Below, in pieces: positions 47,983-59,430 of a DNA stretch of 64,000 nucleotides. The stretch is from Ephydatia muelleri (lineage: Eukaryota > Porifera > Demospongiae > Spongillida > Spongillidae). The notes under the pieces are model-generated. The model was not told where the DNA came from and made no database searches. It was given only the letters and a program-made list of their open reading frames with translations. The stretch covers positions 2,614,746 to 2,678,745 of the forward strand of contig JABACO010000024.1 of the NCBI GenBank assembly GCA_013339895.1, read 5' to 3'. The position numbers and the translations under genes were made by a program. Every line of letters begins with the position of its first letter. The first letter of the stretch is position 1.

Positions 47983-48525
47983 TCACCTAATTAAAGGTGT
48001 CATCCATTCCAACGATGACGGCCCGCGGATCGGCCTATAGCAATGCATTGCCCACGTGATCCGTTTCCAATCCCTTCGTATATAATCTATGATTTGAGGG
48101 TCCGTAATCTGGTCCAGGAAGCGGTTCAGTGAAAGGCGATCACGGGCTTCCATTTGTAGGTCGGGAAACGCCTTGTCCGCCAACATCCTTAGGTCCTGTG
48201 CAAAGTCTGCCCAATCCTGCTTCCTCTCCTTCCTTCGTACCTGGCTTCGTACCTGGATTTCAGCCGTGTACAGTTCCCGCTTGCTCGTGGGTTCGAAGCG
48301 CTCCTTCAGCGCCTTAACGGCATCCTCGAACTTTTCCTTCGTAGACTGGGGCAAGCGCTTGAACGCGGTCTGCGCCCGGTCCGTGAGGCGTACCTTCAAT
48401 CACGCGAGTTTAGCGTCCTCGTCCCAGCCATTTATCGCTGCTACGTCTCCAAAGTGGTCCACCCATTCTACAAAGTCTTTCTCGCCGTTGAACAGTTCTG
48501 GTAAGACATGCGGCCGATTTGCCAT
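47983..48525 (-). pseudogene. Gypsy gag fragment
   Basis: ATG at 48525 follows the 5' LTR by 18 bases, with MANRPHVLPELFNGEKDFVEW as the beginning of a retrotransposon capsid-type domain. TGA at 48402-48400 stops it after 41 codons, and the frame then reopens to 47983 (FKRLPQSTKEKFEDAVKALKERF, ELYTAEIQVRSQ, DWADFAQDLRMLADKAFP), typical of Ty3/gypsy Gag. It is cut off from the zinc knuckle by the transposon ending at 47887. Confidence 0.85.
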
Positions 48526-48542
48526 CCTACCGACTACGCCAA

Positions 48543-48678
48543 TGTAAACTACTACACTGTTCACAGTTGAGAATATATTACTGTCACTAATAATGAATCA
48601 ACACGTGTAGAGACAAATCAGGTTAAATATCCCTCTCCCCATGCTGTTCTTAATCACGTGAGTCCTAATTGCACTACA
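48543..48678 (-). repeat. 5' LTR of the gypsy element
   Basis: 136 bp, matching 36439-36601 apart from a 28-base gap and few substitutions. As the 5' LTR in minus orientation it should contain the promoter. Confidence 0.92.
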
Positions 48679-48682
48679 TCTG

Positions 48683-49525
48683 TGTGAGTTTGTGTGTGTG
48701 TTTGTGTGAAACAGTCATATGCATAGATAAAATAATTGCTAGCAAGGAAGCATCCGAGGTTTGACTGATGCATAAGTACTCTTGAACAGACATGAGATGC
48801 CCTGCTATTTGCTTCCCCTTGCCATTACGAGTTTGCAGACAAGTGGGGGTGGCACAGGATCAACATCCCAAATAACCAACCTTTCACTGTGTCCAATGGT
48901 GATGCTGAACATGATAATGGTGTAGCACCAGGTGAAGGTTGCGACCATGTGGCTCTAGTATACCAGGAGGAAGTTGTGTCCACCTTCTACAGTGAGAGAT
49001 GAAGACTCCTTCAATCATCATCTAGGATTAGATTGCAAATAGCAATGCACAAGGTAGCAAATAACAAAAGATGGATTAAAGTAGGATATGGAGCACGTAG
49101 AAAGGAAAATCAATGGGCAGCAAATAGGAGGTGAATTAATGCACGTAGCACATAAATACAGCATGGATACATATAGGCTCATGGTAAGAGCAAATTAATT
49201 TTTGGGTAGAAAGAAAAGCAGAACATATGAATGGTCTAGAGGGATATGCCATACAGAGTAGAGGTAGTCTGGGTACCAGATAACTGAAGTCATCCAGTCC
49301 CCAGACTAGTGTAGAGGGTGAAGGTGGTCCCATGATTAGAAAGCATGGTACATGCATGTTTACATGTACATGCCACAAACTGAGCAGATATAGAAAAAGG
49401 GTGCACAATATAAACTACCATGACCACGCACAAGCGATACATATGAACGTCGAGCGATACTGTTTCATGTTGAAACATACCGTACCAAACACAATCGTCT
49501 GATCTACTATACCACGTAGCACTGG
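48683..49525. other. Unassigned sequence
   Basis: Short tandem phrases (TAGCAAATA-, GGAAAAT-like) around 49020-49130. A minus-strand peptide near 49470-49410 resembles one at 35935-35880. No gene is supported. Confidence 0.4.
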
Positions 49526-50079
49526 TAACAGCTGCTAGGCCCGTGCGCAGTGGGTTCGATCGAAACCCCTCCCCCCCCCCCCCCCCCCCTCCCCGGCCTG
49601 GTTCCTCTCCCTTCGGTTACGATTGAAAATGGCGACACGTTATAAAGAGCAATCAGAAGCAAGGCGATATCACCATGCAAATACTTTCGACATTGTATCG
49701 ATCAAATTGATAATATGCCCTCATTCGGCTGATGGTACAGAGAGCATAGCCACTGACCTACAGTCTCTCTCGCACTGACTCTCAATCTGTTCGCATGTCT
49801 GTGTGCATTGACGTGGAGAGGACTCAGGACTCAGTGGCGTGATGGTCGGGGTAGGCCAGGTAGGCCAGGCCCACCCTGCGCCATAAGAAAGGCAGCTTAG
49901 CACAATAAACTTGCACTGAACCTGCAGGTTCAGTGAAATCATGAGTACGTATTTAGGCGGGGGGGGGGGGGGGGGGGGGGGGGAGGTCAGGCACCCCCCT
50001 CCGTCTCGAGTATGAAATTATTTTAAAAATAACATTAATTCACGCGCTTAGTTACCTGCATCTGATGCGGGTAACTAAG

Positions 50080-50093
50080 CAGTGGCGTATCCA

Positions 50094-50127
<34 letters not shown>

Positions 50128-50436
50128 GTGCTTGAGCACCCCCCTCGGTCAAAATTGTAATCATTCATTATAAACGATAACGTGTGCCAAACAAAGGTAC
50201 CGGACCTGAAGCGGACTGCCCCCCCCCCCCCCCCCTAGTCTCGTACCCAGACCCAAATGTACGTAACGATGATTATCGCTTACAGTATAACATCACGTAC
50301 GCTGTTTTATACTGTAAGCGATAATGCTTACGTACGTTTGGGTCTGGGTACGAGACTACCCCCCCCCCCCCCCCCCCCCCCACTTTTTGTATGGGGCCTG
50401 ACCTTAAGCATGCCCCCATCGCTGAATACGCCACTG
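50080..50436. mobile_element. hAT-like MITE with CAGTGGCGTA ends
   Basis: Begins CAGTGGCGTATCCAG and ends with CTGAATACGCCACTG, imperfect inverse. The 8 bases outside are TAACTAAG and CAACTATG (6 of 8 equal), compatible with an aged hAT duplication. Inside are poly-G (about 50094-50126), poly-C (50220-50235 and 50359-50381) and the nested MITE at 50236-50358. Confidence 0.7.
50236..50358. mobile_element. MITE with GTCTCGTACCCAGACCC ends, copy 2
   Basis: TAGTCTCGTACCCAGACCC at the left is matched exactly in inverse at the right (GGGTCTGGGTACGAGACTA), flanked by poly-C on both sides. The interior is itself partly palindromic (TTACAGTATAA...TTATACTGTAAGCGATAAT). Same terminal family as 24755-24857. 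Confidence 0.85.
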
Positions 50437-51042
50437 CAACTATGATACAGGATAGACTTGGAGGACTTGTTCAAATTACAGTTGAAAGGAAACTTCTGAT
50501 GTCTCTATGCTAGCAGTTCAGCCGAATTATCAAGAGCGCTTCTTCTTCAATAGCTGTACTCGATTCATCTTAATCTTGTGTGTTCGATCAACGTCGTATG
50601 TTTAATGTTACAGTTCAAATATACACAATACTTCACACGACGTACTCATGCAGTATACATGTACGGCACATCAGTCTCATATGTAACGTCTGCACTGCAT
50701 GCTTTTCATTTCCAGAGTATGTGGGGGGGTGGAGGGGTGAGGGGGGGGGGGGGGCGCCATAATCAATATTGCCTACCCAGCCAATAAATAGCCACCACGC
50801 TACTGTCAGGACTGACCTTGTGTCTGAAGTGGAAAGGACCGATCTTGTGTGCACTGGAGTAGAGAGGGCTGATCTTGTGTGCACTGAAGTAGAGAGGGCT
50901 GATCTTGTGTGACTGATGAGATAATACTTTTAACGATACTCAAAGCTTCCCCGCACTTCGCCGTATTTTTTGACCGACGCCCCCTTTATTCCCTGGCGAT
51001 TAATCGAACCCCCCTTTCCAAAATCCTACGCACGGGCCTGGC

Positions 51043-52990
51043 AGCAGCTAGTTGAGCGATAGTTCAAAGCGGGCCGGGTTCATACGGGGGAAAAGGCGTG
51101 TCCATTACATAATCGATCGGTAGAATGGGAATTGGGTTGCTAACGTGAGTGGCGAGAAATGAAGAGCTACTTTGAAAATCTATATTTCCGTAACGGATAA
51201 GAAAAAACTTTACGATCTGCAGAAATCAATAGCTACAGGACTCTTCTATGTACACTCCGAATTTGACGCGTTATCATCACTCGTATCTGGAGAAGTGTGG
51301 AATTCTAACCCATTGGGTTAGAGACCTTTGCAACCATGGCATGGTAAATAGGAGAGCACCAAAATAGGTTTGCACAGAGAGAAATGATGTATGAACAAGT
51401 GTACGAAATTTGAAAGTAACACATCAAACCGTTGTGAAGATATGAGCATAGAGTATACCTATAATCTATGATATTAGTAATGTATACAATTTTTATAGTG
51501 ATAAAATTTAAACCTCAGAAGGGTGATTTTGCTGGACACCGTCCCACTATGATTGTGCTCACGTTTATAATGATTACAAGCCTATAAAGAAGATGAGTTC
51601 ACCTAAATGGAATCTCGTTTGATGAAAATACACAAATTCACATGTTGGCAGTTCGCTACATTTGATTTTATTTTTTTTTGGGGGGGGGGGGGGGGGAGGG
51701 GGGGGGGGGGGGGGCAGCTCTGGATGCATGATGTCACTAGAGTTTTACTGCCTTTTCGATACCGGATCGGTACCAGTGTACCAATGTTACCATAACATTG
51801 AACTAGCTGTTATCGCAAGCCGTATAGTGCAACCACACGCTGGATGGATAGATGGTTGCAGCAGCAATACTATAGCCTCTGATTGCAGATGTATCTTTGT
51901 ACCAAGCGGATAACTGTCGCAGCCGTCGTGCTAGCCATCCAACTGAGTGCTACTGTTTGCCGAAGTCTGCTGTTACTCCAAATTCAGATCGGTGGTGCAT
52001 GTAAATGTAGATAATATTAATAAATGCGAGAGGCCTGGAAGCTGGCTGGAGGGGGTGAGGGGAGTGGGCGGGGAGAACTAACGGATTTACCAACTATATT
52101 TTGTACGCATGTACAGATTGTAACCACCTTAATTGGTGCTTAAAGCAACTACTACTGAAAACCACTAATACAATGGCTTATATATTCATGCTGTACTCAC
52201 ACATGCTACGATAATTGCATATCATATTACTAATGAAGAGCAATATATGTATGATTGGCGGACACATGGCGTGTTAACTTTCGTCACCCCCGGTCATAAC
52301 TTGGTACAAGCAGAAGTAGCATATCATGGTTGGATTTGGATTTCATTGTACTAAATCGAGAAATTAATTGACGTGTGCGCAAAGGTTTGAATCAATGTGT
52401 TCAATACATAAAAATAAAAATGATTCAAATGATGCTATTTATAAAAATGACATCCTGGACAATCGACAGTTTTGCCAAATAACTTGCAGCCTTTAAAAGC
52501 GGAACATCAAGTTGATGTCAATAAATGCGTACTTGACTACAACTGTAATGAGAGACTTAAGTGAAGAGCACAGAAAATCTGACATACTCAACATAGTGCT
52601 AAGAATGCTCTGGAGCAGGCCCTGCACTGGAGTGCTCATGACCAGCTGACTAAGGTGTTGATGACCAGTTGTTACATAACTACCTCCTCCATTCCTCGCA
52701 AGACAAGTAGTCAACAGACACATAGTATCCGTAGCATAGAGGTGTGTGACGATTTCCTGGGGGATTTTGCCCAATCCAATAGGTTGTTTTCCACATCTAT
52801 CACATGATCTTCATTCTCCAAAGTTGTGTTCTCAACAGGGATAATCACTTCCTCTTCAATGACTTCTGGTAATTAAAAGTCGTTTGATCATGAAATGGTA
52901 CATCTTGCATGACCCCATGTTTAATACATCAGTGCCGTTATTGGAATTATTACCATCAAATGTGTTCTCCCTTGCTGATGTTCCAGATAT
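51043..52990. other. Unassigned sequence with poly-G run and a repeat fragment
   Basis: 51515-51565 is an inverted partial copy of the left flank of the TCC-core repeat (28497-28540). A poly-G run with T lead lies at about 51671-51714. Nothing coding was recognised; short frames at 51607-51913 and 52493-52774 lack domains. Confidence 0.45.
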
Positions 52991-54590
52991 TTGGGCTTCA
53001 GCAGTTTCAGGCTCTGAGGCAGTTGGTTGTGATGAACATGCTTTTGGGTGCCACCCACAGTATCAGTTGCACGTGGTAATTCACTGGGCCCACTTTGTTA
53101 ATGTCTGTGTAAGGACCACGCCATAAGGAAGAGAATTTCCTGGTCTCCCCCCCCCCCCCCTTCCCCCATTTTGATAGCTGTAACAAAAGCCATACATGAT
53201 CCCCCAAATTGAAAACATCTCCCGCAATGGCCTGGCCCTTTAATTGCATTTGTCCTTGAAGCCTTATTTAGCAGTTGACGAACCACAGAAAATGCAGACT
53301 TAAGAGATGCCTGTGTCTTTCTTACATAATCAGGTAGTTCTTGACCCAGAGTTTAAGCTCATCCCAGTAATATATCTATTGGCAAGTTAGGAGAGAGACC
53401 ATGCAGACTAGAGTGGATCCAGTTGATTCATAAACAGCAGTTGTAGAGGAAAATAAGACCTTCTGCAGGTGATCATTCCTATCCTTCTGATGCTCCCCAA
53501 GAACATTACACAGCATTGTTTCAAGGGTGCGATTAAAACGTTCTACCTGACCATTTTCTTCAGGATGATAGGCAGTTGTTTGTACATGTACAATTGATAC
53601 CAAGTCGTGTGCACAGTGACTGCATGACCTCACTGACAAATTTCGCCACCTTTGGTCACTGTGGAGTGACTCAGGAAGATACCGACAAATGACTTGATCT
53701 GCTAGGATCTTCGCTAATGTGACACTGTCAGCTACAGCAAGTGGTAATGCTTCGACCCATTTGCTGAATAAATCAGTCACAACTGAGATGTACTTGTTTC
53801 CACAAGACGAAACAGGCGCCCATTATATCCCATGAGAGCCTTTGATAGGGGTATTCGCTCTTGATAGTGCCTAACAGTGCTTGGGGTAATGGTAGTGGTA
53901 AGTTGTGATGCTGACAAGGCTCACACTTCTTAACAGCCCCCCGAATTATTTGCTCATAGCCTAGCCAAAACTAAACGCTCTTAGATGTCCTGACTCAAGT
54001 GGCCTCAAAGATTTTGGTACCACAGTCTGTATTTTTGGTCAACTTGGAAGAACCTGTTCCATTTTTAATCCTGAGAGGTGTTTCGCTTTCAATGGCCCGC
54101 ACAATATTTTATGTGAATTCATATGTGGCCTGTTCTCGCTTCAACATTGCCTGATCTCCCAAGCATGTCATACCATTCGCAAGTGCTCCATTCTTTATCA
54201 AAGGCAATTCCACTTTTTCTGTTGGCCTTCGTCGTGACATGCATTGCCATTTCTATTCCCAGATCAGTATTTAATGGTTCTGTCAAATTGCTGGAGGCGA
54301 AAGTGTCAATCTCCCTCCAGTATCCTGTAACCCACGACGTGATGTGAGCAGATTAAATGATTTCCTGGAAAAGAGGTATGGGAAAAATTTCTTAAATAAC
54401 TGCTGCTATAACAGATAATACCTCCCTTTCTATTGTTGAGTACTTTTGCTCAGCTTTGCTAGACTGGCGACTCCAGTAGGCTATTACCTTTTCTTCCCCT
54501 TCCTGCTCCTGGCTCAATACGCCACCAATTGCACAACCTGATGCATCAGTAGCGGCTATAAACAATAACTGTAATTGTGGTATGGTATAG
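52991..54590 (-). pseudogene. Ty3/gypsy pol fragment, second lineage
   Basis: Minus strand from 54590 downward: RNase H start (ATDASGCAIGGVLSQEQEG, EKVIAYWSRQSSKAEQKYS), several broken frames, integrase core (MTDLFSKWVEALPLAVAD; SLHSDQRW; TTAYHPEENGQVERFNRTLE, 53780-53376) and integrase C-terminal part (FNLGDHVWLLL...WRGPY, about 53210-53100). A poly-C run at 53148-53160 falls inside it. No LTRs were found. It abuts the TRIM-NHL fragment at 54600. Confidence 0.82.
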
Positions 54591-54599
54591 ATAGATTAC

Positions 54600-55600
54600 G
54601 TTTCAGTAGTAGTGATCTAAAGTTGAAGGCTGAGGTGAGGCCCAAGTCAATGATGGAGCAGTTGTCCCAGTAAAGATAGAGGACCATGGGGATGGTACCT
54701 ACACCATCACCCTCACCCCTCAGACTGCTGCCCTCACCAGCTCCTCATCACAATGGATGGTCTACATGTACAGACCAGTCCTTATGTGACCTTAATGTGG
54801 GAATCAAAATACAGCACCCTATGTGATCCAGAGCAAGTTATCAATTGTAGTGGTGGTTATCCACGTGGTATGCCATCCATGACAGTCGAGACTTCTATGT
54901 AGCCTGTTGGGATTATAACTGTATTCATGTGTTTGATCAGGTTGGCCAGCAGAAGAGAACCATAGGTAGCTTAGGGAGAGGTGATGGTCAGTTCATAAGT
55001 CCACATGGCTTATTCATCAAGGGAGATGTGACGCATGTTGCTGATTTTGGCAATCATCGCATTCAGAAGTTGGCAACAGGAGGACAGTTCCTGCAAACGT
55101 TTGAGTAGTAGTAACAGTTTGAGTACTTCAATCAGTTATTGTTGGCCAAAGAGATAGGTTGATTGTTCTGATAGTGGCAATGACATGGTAGTAATATTAG
55201 ATCAAGCTGGCACCTGGCTATCGACCATAAATGGTAATGTCCCTGGTAGTCATCGTTTCCAGCATCCACGGGGCCTTGCTTTGGACCCTCAAGGGAACAT
55301 CCATATGGTAGCCTGGGATTAAAACACCATCAAACTCATCACACCAGTGGGGACCTATGTCAGATCATATGGGGATATAAAGGGTCCAACTGGAATAGTG
55401 ATTGATAAAGATGGTTACAGTCTTGTTACTGAGTACCGTAGTAATTGTCTCTCTGTCTTTGATTCACAAGGAAACATGGTCAACACAGTTGGCAATCTCA
55501 ATGGCCCCTGTGATGTAATGCTAGATCCAAGTGTATATATAGCAAACACTTGTGCTAACACTGTATTGAAGTATTCTGTGCAGTGTGACGTTTTGTACAA
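54600..55600 (+). pseudogene. TRIM-NHL fragment: filamin end plus NHL repeats
   Basis: Closely matches the filamin and NHL part of the gene at 12741 (HGDGTYTITLTPQTA; FDQVGQQKRTIGSLGRGDGQF; VADFGNHRIQKL) with many indels and stops. The last NHL stretch is open at 55347-55610 and ends VLKYSV, as in the intact gene. No RING, B-box or coiled coil upstream; gypsy sequence adjoins instead. Confidence 0.88.
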
Positions 55601-55610
55601 TCATTCCTAG

Positions 55611-56330
55611 TTTATATTTGAATACTTTGGTGCGGTAAATGCATCCACATGCCCCCTCTCTCATACTCTACACTTGACAACATAACTTTTGGTCCCCTGT
55701 GCATGCAGCTAACACAATTATAATGTAATGACACAACACAATAGACTTACACACAACACGACAGTATATTCCGCAATCGCTTCATCTAAAATAAAGCTCG
55801 ACACATAATGCACAACACCTTGACCAACCACCACACAGGACATGCTCACACATACACATATAGCTGGGTGAGGGGCAAAAAAAAAACCATAAATTTGGTG
55901 AAGATGAGACCCCATCTCTCCCCAGGAAAACAAACCCTGTGGCAAAGCCATCTAATAGGGGAAATTCCACATGTCTGGGAAAAAATAAGCTCTAACCTAG
56001 CACCATCCAAAGCCAACCGAAACACATAACAAGTGAGTATAATGAATTGTTCAGACATCTCCAACTCTATGTGGTCCGATTCTGACGTTAAGTAACTGCC
56101 CTGTCTGATTGAATAAGATGAACACAAAGCATTAATACATACCAATGTTACGAAGTTACAGGAAAAAATCCACTGGCTGTGCATAATGCATAGAATGGAT
56201 GCCACACACCATGCCATGACCTTCCACCCGCCTTGTAATAGGATCACCCCCACCAGGAGGGGGCGGGGCGTGCATGCCCGAGAAAGCAGCCACCATGTCC
56301 TGTCTCCACGCATGCACAAATAAGAAGAAA
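55611..56330. other. Unassigned sequence
   Basis: Minus-strand frame 56319-55846 (up to 157 codons) shows no domain I know. No repeats or TIRs were evident. Confidence 0.4.
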
Positions 56331-56390
56331 GGGGAGAAGTTGACCCCCCTGGGGAGAAGTTGACCCCCCTGGGGAGAAGTTGACCCCCCT
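56331..56390. repeat. Three tandem copies of a 20-base unit
   Basis: GGGGAGAAGTTGACCCCCCT is repeated three times exactly, followed by a partial GGGGAG. It lies directly before the SPOP-like fragment. Confidence 0.95.
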
Positions 56391-56394
56391 GGGG

Positions 56395-56515
56395 AGCAAG
56401 GAAATGCTGAATCAGGAGGTGATGCAGGAGATGCTCACCTACATCTACACAGGCAAGGCAACTAACCTAAAGAAGATGGCCAACTCCCTACTGACAGTGG
56501 CTGATAAGATGTTGT
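56395..56515 (+). pseudogene. SPOP-like BTB-domain fragment
   Basis: Reads EVMQEMLTYIYTGKATNLKKMANSLLTVADKM, matching the end of the SPOP BTB domain ([24 protein letters not shown] in SPOP, recalled). Family role: substrate adaptor for Cullin-3 ubiquitin ligases. The BTB start and MATH domain are missing; the frame ends soon after. The C-terminal partner pieces are 5 kb downstream at 61297-61510. Confidence 0.7.
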
Positions 56516-56589
56516 GTTTGGAAATCTGTTTGTGTCGTGGTGCTGGCCTAATTATTAGCCTGTGATGTGTACCCAGGAGTTGCTCCTTT

Positions 56590-57025
56590 CCTCCCGTCAA
56601 CATATCCTTGTTCCTCTCCCTCCTCTTCCTCTTTACCTACGTGTCTCTCTCTCTCTCATCCTCTCTCCTTTCTCCTGCCCTCTCCACCTCTTCCTCTTCC
56701 CTCCCTCCTGCGCCACCTTCCTCTCACTCCTACTCCCGCTCCCTCAGCCCTGGCCCCCCTCCTCATCTCCCTCTCCCTCTCCCTCTCCCTCTCCCCTTCT
56801 CCCTCTCCCTCTCCCTCTCCCCTCTCCCTCCCTGCGCCATCCCGTCTCCCTCACCCTCCCCTCTCCCTCCCTCTCCCCTCCCCCCTCGCAGCCCTCCCGC
56901 CCCCCTCCCTCCGCCCTCCCGTCCCCTCCCTCTCCCTCTCCTCTCCCTCTCCCTTCCCTCTCCCTCTCCCTCTCCCTCTCCCCTCTCCCTCTCCCTTTCC
57001 CTCTCCCTCTCCGTCTCCCTCTGTC
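56590..57025. repeat. CT-rich (CCCTCT)n tract
   Basis: Degenerate polypyrimidine tract dominated by CTCCCT/CCCTCT units. Pro/Ser/Leu-rich frames across it are artefacts of composition. A poly-C run at about 57163-57182 follows. Confidence 0.92.
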
Positions 57026-57194
57026 AATTTATGATATCAAAATCATGCAAGCTGCCTCAAATTGACAAGGTTGTCGCCAGTGGGTCTGGTTTTGCCCCGA
57101 TAAAAAGATTCTTTTGATACAAATAGTGTTTACTTGGCTTTCACACTCCGGTTGGAGTATCTCCCCCCCCCCCCCCCCCCCTCGCTTAAATTAA

Positions 57195-57330
57195 CAACTT
57201 ATTAGCACTATCTCTCAATCTCCATATCGAGACACTGGCCGCAGAAAGAGTGAAGACATGGAAGAATTCTGTGTTCATGGTAGGTCTTAGAACACAGCCG
57301 ACATGTCAACTGAGCCCTATGGTTGATGCG
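57195..57330 (-). pseudogene. TRIM-NHL RING fragment, inverted
   Basis: Minus strand gives AQLTCRLCSK, then HRILPCLHSFCGQCLDMEIER and a stop. It is the RING N-terminal half seen at 14434-14550, in opposite orientation to the rest of the array. The conserved TAG before GCTCAGTTGACATG is the exon-2 acceptor region. Confidence 0.85.
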
Positions 57331-59430
57331 CATTAAATAGAAAAGCTTTTATAAATTAACAGTATTATAATAGGTATAGTAGCATAATTATGGTTATAGA
57401 TATAGGTCATGTGTGTACAACATGTCAAATGTCAAATGTCCCTTTGGTAGTTCCATGTGTGATCAAGTATCGATAAGGGCTGGCTCAGCTTACCAAGAAT
57501 TATCAGTATGTAAACAATTTGCTCAGTATTTAACCCTTTCTCTGTGACTATCAATACAAAACTAACATAAAAGCTACTAAAGGTAGTCAACTCACACAGA
57601 TTGTCTAGGGGACCTTGTTACTGAGTGGTCCAAACGTCAAACACAGTGGATAAGATATAGAAAGTCATTATACGCGGGAACGAATGTTAAATGTTGGCAT
57701 ACCAGAGAAAGCCAGTAAACAGCCTAGAAGCCGGTCAGAAAATTACAGAAGAAGAGTGAAAAAAATGTGATATCTCTTGTCCTAGCCATTTAGGAAAGTG
57801 CTGCTACACGTCAGAGATCTTACAGTAGACACCACAAGGAACTAGGGATTGGTGTGGTACCAAATGGAGGTGTTCAGGACAAATCAATTATGCAGAGCAT
57901 GGTGCTGCCCTAAACCTGCCCCAACTGTCAATTACTGATGTGCACAATGCTCTGATGAACAGGAGGGAAAGGTGTATGCATTAAAGCTTAACCGAACTCA
58001 TAATACCCAGGAAAAGAGTATAGTAATCACGAACAAGCAAAAAAGTGAGTTTCAGACCAAAATTTGTTTGTTTATTTAGCTTTATTACAGTATTGTGAAC
58101 CTACAAACTAATAATTCTACCCTCCATACCAAATTATGGACGCTCTGGAACAACCAGTACTTCAAACTTTTGTGTTTAATGACCTGAAAATCTATTTGAA
58201 GTTAAGCACCAGATTTTATGCGGCCATATTTGAGGGGTGAGGTTAATATCTATATTGCTGTCAATCATCTTAATCTGCAGCACGCTGTTGTGATCATTCC
58301 ATCTGCCTGTACGATTGTAAGATTAAGGTCAGATAGTGTTGAATATATTAACTGAACTAATAATTTTAATTTCATGTTCACAAGGGACACTTTCTGAAGA
58401 TAGAGTCATCACATCCGCATACAGCAAGTCTGCATACAAAGTCCATGGTGGTAAGTATAAATTGGTTACTTGGCATGACAGATTCGCATAGCGTATAATT
58501 ATATGATATGTAAGCTAAAATCATATGATACTCGTCATGGTATTGTTAGGAATTATGTAAACAACAGCTATCCATTCACAACAAATTAACCTTGTCAAGA
58601 TGGCGTCATAACATCGTGCATAAAAATAAATCGATTAATTTTGTGGCATTCATTGCAGTGCGGCTACCACAATATTGAATTCATGAAACCTGCTACTGTA
58701 GGCCTAAAGATCAGACCATTGAGTGCCCTAGATTGAACAAATAATCCCCATAAGGCAAAGGCAAAGGCCAAAGGTGCAGTGTAGGTTCATAGAGGAGGCC
58801 AGTAAGGAATATCAGGGAGGACTGGTGAAGGAGGAAGGAGTGCACTCAAGGTTTACTAGGAGTGTAATGTAATTTAATAATATTGTGGTGTTGTGTGAGA
58901 AGAGGGCATATGGGAGTGTTCTGGAGGTATATCGAAGAAGTGTACTGGAGGTGTACTGGAGGAGAAGTGTACTGGAAGTGTACTGGAGTAGGGTCCCGGT
59001 GTTCTGGAGGTGCATAAGACTTGGGTGTACTGCAAGCGTATAAGAGGTGAGTGTACTGGAGGTATGTAAGCAGTGGGTGTAGTGGAATGTACTGATGACT
59101 TCAATACACTAACCCTATAAATGCACCTCTTCTTGTACACCCTTTCTATTATGTAAAATCACTTGTTCCTATATAGCATGCACTCTTCATATACATGTAC
59201 ATTGCATACACACTACTTGCCTCTCCACAGTACACCCTCTGGAATGAATAAATAATTCATGTTATATACAGTAGTGAAAGCATGTTTGGTACTCTTATTT
59301 GTACAATTACATGTCTTTGACTAGTTATAAAGTATTAACTTGTATAAACGACCATGTATAAGTAGCTGAGTTAGCTAGGTTACTTGTAACATTTATTTAA
59401 TTACCATAGTTGACAACTGCACAAGAATAT
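57331..59430. other. Unassigned sequence with a small tandem motif
   Basis: 58915-59095 contains several copies of a GGAG(G/A)TGTACTGGAG-type unit, a short degenerate minisatellite. Otherwise no open frame or element was recognised. Confidence 0.5.

Larger units (their letters stand above)
36439..48678 (-). mobile_element. Ty3/gypsy LTR retrotransposon with a nested CACTA transposon
   Basis: Matching LTRs 36439-36601 (163 bp) and 48543-48678 (136 bp) begin TGTAAACTACTACACTGTTC and end CACTACA; the shorter one lacks about 28 bases. TCTG flanks both ends (36435-36438 and 48679-48682). Coding is on the minus strand: gag piece near 48525-47983, CCHC knuckle at 40699-40654, pol from 40573 to about 37170. 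Subtracting the nested element (40847-47887) leaves about 5.2 kb, normal for a compact gypsy element. Just inside the 5' LTR the minus strand reads TTGGCGTAGTCGGTAGG, a possible primer-binding site since it contains TGG near the LTR edge. Confidence 0.93.
49536..51042. mobile_element. Possible DNA element with AGGCCCGTGCG ends enclosing smaller ones
   Basis: AGGCCCGTGCGCAG near 49537 and its inverse CTACGCACGGGCCT near 51026 are imperfect TIRs followed inward by C-rich and TTCGAT sequence on both sides. The 1.5 kb between holds a hAT-like MITE, another MITE and several poly-G or poly-C runs. No clean target duplication was found, so the pairing is tentative. Confidence 0.45.

Noticed and set aside
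49540-49570. tRNA-like GGTTCGATCGAAACC segment
   Set aside because: It resembles a T-arm, but no acceptor, D-arm or anticodon structure fits around it; it is part of a probable transposon end.
56562-57117. Pro/Ser/Leu-rich frames of about 160 codons
   Set aside because: Composition artefact of the CCCTCT tract; three overlapping frames are open.
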